Shown: positions 58,646 to 64,000 of the stretch, piece by piece
Position numbering within the stretch: position 1 is the stretch's first letter
Layout of the letters: every line of letters begins with the position of its first letter
Assembly (NCBI RefSeq): GCF_900142825.1
Contig: NZ_FRCH01000003.1
Location: 248,001 to 312,000 of the forward strand
From: Rhodanobacter sp. OK091
GTDB taxonomy: Bacteria > Pseudomonadota > Gammaproteobacteria > Xanthomonadales > Rhodanobacteraceae
DNA: 64,000 bases
Direction of reading: 5' to 3'
Made by a program: the position numbers and the translations under genes
The notes under the pieces: model-generated
The model's database searches: none
What the model was told of the DNA's origin: nothing
The model's input: the letters and a program-made list of their open reading frames with translations, nothing else

Positions 58646-59824
58646 GTGAAAATCGACGTGCTCGTCATCGGCGCCGGCGCCGCCGGGCTGATGTGCGCGA
58701 TCGCCGCGGGCCAGCGGGGGCGCCGCGTGCTGGTCGTCGATCACGCCAACAAGGTCGGCAAGAAGATCCTGATGTCCGGCGGCGGCCGCTGCAATTTCAC
58801 CAATACGGGTGCGAGCCCGGCGAACTATCTCTCGGCGAATCCGCATTTCGCCAAATCCGCGCTGGCGCGCTACACCCCGGCCGACTTCATCGCGCTGGTC
58901 GAGAAACACCGCATCGCGTATCACGAAAAGGAGCTGGGCCAACTGTTCTGTGACGACTCGTCCAAGCAGATCGTGCGCATGCTGCTGGACGAATGTGCCG
59001 CCGCCGGGGTTACGGTGGAAGCGAACTGCGGGGTACAGCGCGTACGCAAGACACAGGAAGGTTTCAGCGTGCTCACCGCGCGCGGCGAAGTACATGCCGA
59101 GTCGCTGGTGGTGGCCAGCGGCGGCCTGTCGATTCCCAGCATGGGCGCCAGCGGTTTCGGTTACGAACTGGCCCGCCAGTTCGGACATGCCGTGCTGCCA
59201 ACACGTGCCGGACTGGTGCCGCTGACCTTGAGCGGCAAGCATCAAGAGCATTACCAGGACCTGGCCGGCGTGGCGCTGCCTGCGGTGGAAACGCGTGTCG
59301 GCAAGCAAGGCTTCCGCGCCGGCCTGCTGTTCACCCACCGCGGCATCAGCGGGCCGGCGATCCTGCAGATTTCCTCGTACTGGAAACCCGGTGACGATTT
59401 GCGCATCGACCTGCTGCCGGATCAACATGTCGGCGAATGGCTGATCGACCAGCGCACGGCACGGCCGTTGGCGGAATTGAAAACCGTACTCGGCGACGTG
59501 CTGCCGAAGCGGCTGGCGCAGCGCCTGTGCGAGCAATGGTTCGAGAGCCGACCGATGCGCCAGTACCGCGAGACCGAGCTGGAGCAGATTGGCGCGCAAC
59601 TCAACGCGTGGCCGATCACCGCCAGCGGCACCGAAGGCTACCGCACCGCCGAGGTCACCCTGGGCGGCGTCGATACTGACGGCCTGTCCTCCAGCACGAT
59701 GCAGTCGAAGCTGATGCCGGGGCTTTATTTCATCGGCGAAGTGGTCGATGTCACCGGCTGGCTGGGCGGCTACAACTTCCAGTGGGCGTGGGCGTCGGGG
59801 CAGGCTGCAGGTGAAGTGGTTTAG
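58646..59824 (+). CDS. NAD(P)/FAD-dependent oxidoreductase, BaiN/HI0933 family
   Basis: 392 residues. The N-terminal FAD-binding loop VIGAGAAGLMCAIAAGQRGRRVLVVD is followed by the family signature MSGGGRCNFTNTG, and the C-terminus has AEVTLGGVDTDGLSSSTMQSKLMPGLYFIGEVVDVTGWLGGYNFQWAWASG. HI0933/YhiN-type flavoproteins have no firm physiological substrate; BaiN, in gut bacteria, is a bile-acid reductase. The GTG at 58646 is the start. Divergent from yajQ. Confidence 0.93.
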   Translation: MKIDVLVIGAGAAGLMCAIAAGQRGRRVLVVDHANKVGKKILMSGGGRCNFTNTGASPANYLSANPHFAKSALARYTPADFIALVEKHRIAYHEKELGQLFCDDSSKQIVRMLLDECAAAGVTVEANCGVQRVRKTQEGFSVLTARGEVHAESLVVASGGLSIPSMGASGFGYELARQFGHAVLPTRAGLVPLTLSGKHQEHYQDLAGVALPAVETRVGKQGFRAGLLFTHRGISGPAILQISSYWKPGDDLRIDLLPDQHVGEWLIDQRTARPLAELKTVLGDVLPKRLAQRLCEQWFESRPMRQYRETELEQIGAQLNAWPITASGTEGYRTAEVTLGGVDTDGLSSSTMQSKLMPGLYFIGEVVDVTGWLGGYNFQWAWASGQAAGEVV

Positions 59825-59894
59825 CTCGCGGCTTCGCGCGTCATGAACACGTCGCATGTTTCACTGCGCGGCAGTCGACGACGAGGAGAGCTGC

Positions 59895-60779
59895 ATGAAA
59901 GTCGGATTTATCGGCCTTGGATCGATGGGCAGTGCGATGGCTAGCAACCTGCTGGCGGCCGGCCATGCGCTGACCGTGTGGAATCGTTCCGAAGCTGCGA
60001 CCGAACCATTGGCTTCGCTCGGCGCCAAGGTGGCGCGCACGGCCGATCGGGCCGCGCAGGGCGAGGTGCTGTGCAGCATGCTGGCGAACGATCAGGCGGT
60101 GCGCGAGGTGTTCCTCGACGGCGGCCTGCTCGATGCGATGGATCCCGGTACGGTGCATGTAAATCACGCAACGATCTCGGTGGCGCTGGCACGAGAGCTG
60201 GCGGAGGAACATGCGAAGCGGGGGCTGGAGTACGTCGCTGCACCGGTGTTCGGACGTCCGGACATGGCGGCCGCGGCGAAGCTGAATATTCTTGTCGCCG
60301 GCCAGCCAGCCGCCATCGAAAGAGTGCGGCCGTTGCTGGAGGCGATGGGCAGCAAGCTGTGGCCGCTGGGTGACGCGCCGGAGCGCGCGAACGTGGCGAA
60401 GATCGCCGGCAACTTCATGCTGGCGGCAGCGATCGAGAGCATGGCCGAGGCGACCGCGCTCACCCGCGCCCACGGCGTCAGCGCGGCGGATTTCCTCGAA
60501 GTGATGACGAATACGCTGTTCGCCGCGCCGGCTTACCAGGGCTACGGCAAGCTGATTGCCGAGCAGCGCTTCAAACCTGCCGGATTCCCGCTGCCGCTGG
60601 GCCTGAAAGATGTCGAGCTGGCATTGACGGCGGGATCGGCGGCACGGGTGCCGTTGCCGTTCGCCGGCGTGTTGCGCGACAGCTTGCTGGAGGCGCTGGC
60701 CGCCGGTGACGCGGAGTTGGACTGGTCGGCGCTGGCGTTGGTGGCCGCGCGCCGCGCTCACCTGGACGAATCCCTGTAG
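59895..60779 (+). CDS. NAD(P)-dependent beta-hydroxyacid dehydrogenase
   Basis: 294 residues. The Rossmann motif GFIGLGSMGSAMASNLL (4-20) opens the protein, DMAAAAKLNILVAG and APVFGRPD follow, and NVAKIAGNFMLAAAIESMAEA holds the catalytic lysine. It belongs with 3-hydroxyisobutyrate dehydrogenase/GLYR1-type enzymes. The ATG at 59895 has GAGGAGAG eight bases upstream. Its stop codon TAG at 60777-60779 is the first bases of a REP-like repeat. Confidence 0.92.
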   Translation: MKVGFIGLGSMGSAMASNLLAAGHALTVWNRSEAATEPLASLGAKVARTADRAAQGEVLCSMLANDQAVREVFLDGGLLDAMDPGTVHVNHATISVALARELAEEHAKRGLEYVAAPVFGRPDMAAAAKLNILVAGQPAAIERVRPLLEAMGSKLWPLGDAPERANVAKIAGNFMLAAAIESMAEATALTRAHGVSAADFLEVMTNTLFAAPAYQGYGKLIAEQRFKPAGFPLPLGLKDVELALTAGSAARVPLPFAGVLRDSLLEALAAGDAELDWSALALVAARRAHLDESL

Positions 60780-60852
60780 GAGCGCACCTTGTGCGCGAAA
60801 GCTGTTGGCCGAACCCTGGTCAACGGCGATCGCGCACAGGGTGCGCTCCTGC
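60777..60852. repeat. REP-like inverted pair TAGGAGCGCACC...GGTGCGCTCCTGC
   Basis: Left arm TAGGAGCGCACC plus TTGTGCGCGA (60777-60798) faces a right arm TCGCGCACAGGGTGCGCTCC (60830-60849), separated by about 31 bases. The stop codon of the dehydrogenase gene is the first three bases of the left arm. The right half of the gap to 60894 holds nothing else recognisable. Confidence 0.75.
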
Positions 60853-60894
60853 GACGGCGAGATGGAGGCGGGTGTCGTCGGGCGAACCGGCCGC

Positions 60895-61779
60895 TCAGCC
60901 TTGCGGGTCCCACTCCAGCGTACCGTCGACTACGGTATGGCTGCGTCCGCCAACCCAGATCGACGTATCGTCGATCCGCACGATCAGCCGCGCATCATGG
61001 CCGATCTCGCGCCCCTGGCTGACCTGATAACCGCGTGCCAGCGTGCCGTGCGGTTCGGCATGCACGATATACGCGGCGATCAGGCCGTTGGCGGCGCCGG
61101 AGGCGGGATCTTCGACGATACCGACGCCAGATGGGAGCGCGCGTACGACGAGTTGATAGCCGGGATGGCCGCTTCTTGCGAAGGCGCACAACCCCATGCT
61201 GTCGCTGGCCTGCGCCAGCGCACCGATCGCTGCATGATCGGGCTGCCATGCCCGCAGGCTGGCTTCGTCGGCGACCTCGGCCAGCCACCAGCGCCGGCCA
61301 CCGTCGACCAATGCCGGCGGCAATGTGCCAAGTTCGATGCCGGAGAGTGCCGCCGGCAGCAGCGGATGCGCTGCGGGGCCGGTGTCCAGCACGCGTTCGC
61401 CGGGCGACTGCAGCAGCAGCTCGCGGCCGGGGCCGTTACCTTCGACGCGGATCGGCAGCACGCCGGCGCCGCATTCCTGCCACAGCAGGCCATCGCGCGT
61501 TTCGGCCAGTCCGCAGGCCAGCACGGCATGGGCGCTGCCGATGCTGGGATGGCCGGCGAACGGAATTTCCTTGTACGGGGTGAAGATGCGCACCCGATAG
61601 CTCGCTTTCGGGTCGGTCGGCGGCAGCAGGAAAGTGGTCTCGACCAGCGCCGTCCAGCGCGCGAAACGCTGCATCGCCTGGTCGCTCCAGCCATCCGCGC
61701 CGATCACCACGCCGAGATGATTGCCACCGCCAAGAGTGGCGGCAAAGACGTCCAGGTGCAGGTAACGGAGCGAAGCCAT
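60895..61779 (-). CDS. PhzF family isomerase-like protein
   Basis: 294 residues of the PhzF/YddE fold (two DAP-epimerase-like domains): RYLHLDVFAATLGGGNHLGVV at the start, IFTPYKEIPFAGHPSIGSAHAVL with the conserved FAGHP motif, and VVEDPASGAANGLIAAYI-like GIVEDPASGAANGLIA near the C-terminus. Members include the phenazine enzyme PhzF, but there is no phenazine cluster here, so the substrate is unknown. Confidence 0.93.
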   Translation of the reverse strand: MASLRYLHLDVFAATLGGGNHLGVVIGADGWSDQAMQRFARWTALVETTFLLPPTDPKASYRVRIFTPYKEIPFAGHPSIGSAHAVLACGLAETRDGLLWQECGAGVLPIRVEGNGPGRELLLQSPGERVLDTGPAAHPLLPAALSGIELGTLPPALVDGGRRWWLAEVADEASLRAWQPDHAAIGALAQASDSMGLCAFARSGHPGYQLVVRALPSGVGIVEDPASGAANGLIAAYIVHAEPHGTLARGYQVSQGREIGHDARLIVRIDDTSIWVGGRSHTVVDGTLEWDPQG

Positions 61780-61945
61780 CGATAGGTCCGTCGGGCGGCA
61801 AGCGGCCGCGTAAAACGCCTGATCATAGCGGTGTGATGGTGTTCTGGGCAGTGATCTTTCGGAATATCAGCACGGTAGGCGGGACATAAGCGATTGCCAG
61901 CGGGGTGCAGGTGGAAAGTCGACAAGCGCAAGCCGGCACGCCAAG

Positions 61946-62593
61946 ATGCCGAGCTTTGCGCACCTGCCGCCGGAAATGTTCATGCCTATTACCCTGGTCA
62001 TCATCGCCATCACCAGCATCGTCTCGTTCATGGCATTCAAGAACATGCGGTTGATGAACGACCTGATCCTATGGCCGCCGGCGATTACCCGTCAGCGCGA
62101 ATACCACCGGCTGGTGACCTACGGGGTCGTGCACGCGGACTTCTCGCATCTGTTCGTCAACATGCTGACGCTGTATTTCTTCGGCCAGGCGATGGAAGGA
62201 TTCTTCGCCCGGGCACTGGGCATCTTCGGGTTTGCGCTGTTCTATCTCGGCGGCCTGGTGGTATCGATCCTGCCGACCTATCTGAAGAATCGCGACAACC
62301 CGAACTACCGCAGCCTGGGCGCTTCCGGCGCAGTATCGGCCGTGCTGTTCGCGTTCATCCTGCTGGCGCCGTGGGCAACCATCAACGTCTTCTTCGCGAT
62401 TCCCATTCCCGCGATCATCTATGCCTTGCTGTACACCGGCTACTCGATCTACATGGACCGGCGCGGGCACGGCAACATCAACCACAGCGCGCATCTGTGG
62501 GGTGCGGCGTACGGCGTGGTCTTCACCCTGCTGGTGAACCAGCGGGTATTGCCGCATTTTCTCGACGCGCTGATGCATCCCGGCATGCGATGA
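61946..62593 (+). CDS. Rhomboid family intramembrane serine protease
   Basis: 215 residues (start at 61946; ATGs at 61976 and 61982 are possible). Six hydrophobic segments. The catalytic GASG puts Ser127 in a helix, and HSAHLWGAAYG supplies His183, the serine-histidine dyad of rhomboids. HLFVNMLTLYFFG is the typical L1-loop/helix-2 motif. Substrates are not predictable. No close neighbours link it to a pathway. Confidence 0.9.
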   Translation: MPSFAHLPPEMFMPITLVIIAITSIVSFMAFKNMRLMNDLILWPPAITRQREYHRLVTYGVVHADFSHLFVNMLTLYFFGQAMEGFFARALGIFGFALFYLGGLVVSILPTYLKNRDNPNYRSLGASGAVSAVLFAFILLAPWATINVFFAIPIPAIIYALLYTGYSIYMDRRGHGNINHSAHLWGAAYGVVFTLLVNQRVLPHFLDALMHPGMR

Positions 62594-62725
62594 GCCGTCT
62601 GTCCATGGCGGAGGCCGCCGTTTCGATGCGCCGATGATGAATGAATCCTGCGGCGATGGGTGCCTGCCGTGGCGCATGCGCGCATACTGGTCCGGTCCCA
62701 TCGATCACCGCAGGAGAACGAACGC

Positions 62726-63430
62726 ATGGCTATGACCCGCAAGTCGGCTGCGAAGAAGTCCGCGGCAAAGAAGGCACCCGCCAAGAAGAAAACGTCTGCG
62801 CAGAAAGCAGCCCCACGCAGCGCGACCAAGACGGTGCCGCGCAAGGCGGCAGCGAAGAAGGTCGCCGCCAGGAAACCAGCGACAAAGAAGGCGGCAGTAC
62901 GCAAACCCGCGGCGAAGAAGCCTGCGGTGAAAAAGGCGGCTGCGAAGAAAGTGGTGGCGAAAAAGGCCGCGACCGGGAAGCCTGCCGCGAAGAAGGCCGT
63001 CACCAAAAAGCCTGTCGCCAAGAAGGTTGTGGCAAAGAAAGTTGCCGCAAAGAAGACTGCCACGAAAAAAGCCGTCGCGAAGAAGGCCGCAGCCAGCAGG
63101 CCGGTGGCTCCCAAAGCCGTCGTCAAGCGTCCGTCCGGGAAGCCTGCTGCCGCCAGTCCGAGGTCCGCTGTTCGCAAACCCGTACCGGTCATGCCGGTGG
63201 AAGCGCCGATCCAGCACATCAGTCAGGAAGATGCGGTAGCGAAGATCCAGGCGTTGCTGGAAGCCAAGCAGGAGCGGGTCCGGCAAGGGCCGAACTGGCC
63301 GGACGCCGATCAGGCGCATCCGGCCTCGAATGGCGCGGAGTTGCATCCGCCGATATCGGCCGAAGGCGGCGCGGGCGGTGGCCGTGTGCTGGCGCCACAG
63401 CGTGGCGAGCAGAGCAAGCGCAAGGACTGA
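62726..63430 (+). CDS. Lys/Ala-rich histone H1-like protein
   Basis: 234 residues. Residues about 1-160 are almost wholly Lys, Ala, Pro and Val in imperfect AAKK, AVKK, KPAAKK units, typical of histone H1-like/AlgP-type DNA- or RNA-binding proteins. The C-terminal ~75 residues are a different, acidic-neutral region with a helix HISQEDAVAKIQALLEAKQERV then a Gly/Pro linker. AGGAG is 9 bases before the ATG. Repeated lysine blocks make the region prone to length change. Probably binds nucleic acid; function not established here. Confidence 0.86.
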   Translation: MAMTRKSAAKKSAAKKAPAKKKTSAQKAAPRSATKTVPRKAAAKKVAARKPATKKAAVRKPAAKKPAVKKAAAKKVVAKKAATGKPAAKKAVTKKPVAKKVVAKKVAAKKTATKKAVAKKAAASRPVAPKAVVKRPSGKPAAASPRSAVRKPVPVMPVEAPIQHISQEDAVAKIQALLEAKQERVRQGPNWPDADQAHPASNGAELHPPISAEGGAGGGRVLAPQRGEQSKRKD

Positions 63431-63584
63431 TCGGCGCTTCCACTCGACAACACTCCTGGGACGATGACTCTTCGGCAATCCCACATGGCTGGCAGGTAAA
63501 TGCCCGTCGGCCATGCCCCGAAAGCTCAGTAGGCGTTCAAGCACGGCGTCCTAGCGTAGTACCGTCACTCAGTGGAGACGGATC

Positions 63585-63983
63585 ATGAAACGCCTGTTGG
63601 CCAGCTTTGCCCTGATCGCCGCCACCGCGGTGTTGTCAGGCTGCTATTACGATCCGGGCTACAGCTACGTGCGCGGCGGCGGTTATAGCGGCGACGCCTA
63701 TTATGGTTACGGTGGCAACGCCTACTATGTGGCGCCGGGCTACTACGACAATTATTACTACGGTAGCGGCTATTACGGCTGCTGCTACGCGCCGGGCGTG
63801 AGCATCGACTACTACAGTGGCCCGCGCTATCGCTACTATGGCGGCGGTGGTTACCACGGCGGTTACCACGGATATGGTGGCGGCTACCACGGTGGCGACC
63901 ACCGAGGCCACGATGGTTGGCATCAATCGTCCGGCGGGAGTGGTCGTCGCGGCGATACCCGCCGCCATGATGATCATCATTGA
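63585..63983 (+). CDS. Tyr/Gly/His-rich lipoprotein
   Basis: 132 residues. The signal peptide ends with the lipobox LSGC (Cys19) after ALIAATAV. The mature protein is low complexity: GGYSGDAYYGYGG, a YYGCCYAPG turn with two adjacent cysteines, then GYHGG units and a basic-His tail (RHDDHH). GGAG lies upstream of the ATG. Similar YG-rich lipoproteins occur in Xanthomonadales without known role. The stop is close to the right edge of the window. Confidence 0.75.
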   Translation: MKRLLASFALIAATAVLSGCYYDPGYSYVRGGGYSGDAYYGYGGNAYYVAPGYYDNYYYGSGYYGCCYAPGVSIDYYSGPRYRYYGGGGYHGGYHGYGGGYHGGDHRGHDGWHQSSGGSGRRGDTRRHDDHH

Positions 63984-64000
63984 GCATCGCTGAGTATCGC

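Noticed and set aside
62449-63219. Minus-strand Phe/Ala-rich frame resembling a membrane protein
   Set aside because: It is the complement of the lysine/alanine repeats of the histone-like gene, which generates FFAATFF-type text.
1-64000. tRNA, rRNA, CRISPR arrays, integrases or insertion sequences
   Set aside because: Looked for in every spacer; none seen by eye. A covariance-model scan could still find a small RNA I cannot recognise.

Overview
The window is a GC-rich, densely coded chromosomal segment of a gammaproteobacterium, most likely of the Lysobacterales/Xanthomonadales (Rhodanobacter/Dyella-like). That placement is an inference. It rests on high GC, the minCDE layout, an RhtA-like exporter, an egtBD pair, and short palindromic repeats of the TAGGAGC / GTGGGAGCGACTTCAGTCGC type that are common in that group. 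I see no rRNA, tRNA, CRISPR array, prophage or transposase. Long open frames antisense to real genes are a by-product of the base composition.

Layout. 1-4760: partial penicillin acylase, DUF2233 protein, NUDIX hydrolase, a two-gene lipoate ligase and a small secreted protein. 4856-9737: parC, an Lrp-type regulator divergent from an amino-acid exporter, and an aldo/keto reductase. 9738-10045: a repeat-bearing spacer. 10046-13960: a minus-strand run with TraB/GumN, GNAT, YCII, cyclopropane synthase, DUF190 and the fluoride channel CrcB, preceded by a fluoride riboswitch. 14019-17392: Bcr/CflA transporter, DUF2235 hydrolase, ChaB and a HEAGH-motif protein. 17508-20053: GNAT-minC-minD-minE. 20201-27630: DesK/DesR-like two-component pair, SRPBCC membrane protein and a GldA/F/G-like ABC system. 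27683-31453: CtaG, PCu(A)C and Sco copper-delivery genes, DUF423 and a CPBP protease. 31501-32828: SPFH, ribbon-helix-helix and DUF4177 genes behind a perfect 25-bp AT-rich palindrome. 32920-41189: purT, glutamate-synthase-like protein, bpt, tesB, an amidase and rlmKL. 42470-44709: egtB-egtD. 44797-54044: S10 peptidase, FMN reductase, LysE/LysR pair, trxC, two paralogous SH3 proteins, and a Rieske oxygenase with an APC permease. 54164-58062: msrB and dipZ, divergent from an ECF sigma factor and its NrsF-type anti-sigma factor. 58075-63983: yajQ, two dehydrogenase/oxidoreductase genes, PhzF, a rhomboid protease, a histone-like Lys/Ala protein and a Tyr/Gly-rich lipoprotein.

The most notable signal lies in the 108-bp gap between dipZ and the sigma factor gene. 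Two back-to-back promoter-like motifs, GTAACC-N16-CGAA and GTAACG-N16-CGAA, point one at dipZ-msrB and the other at the sigma/anti-sigma pair. This suggests a self-contained redox-stress circuit in which a SigF/NrsF-type switch controls an exported methionine-sulfoxide repair pathway (DipZ electron relay, Tat-targeted MsrB). Two further regulatory signals stand out. One is the fluoride riboswitch, which carries an extra hairpin. The other is the palindrome in front of the SPFH/RHH operon. Exact ATGA stop/start overlaps join nine gene pairs in the window.
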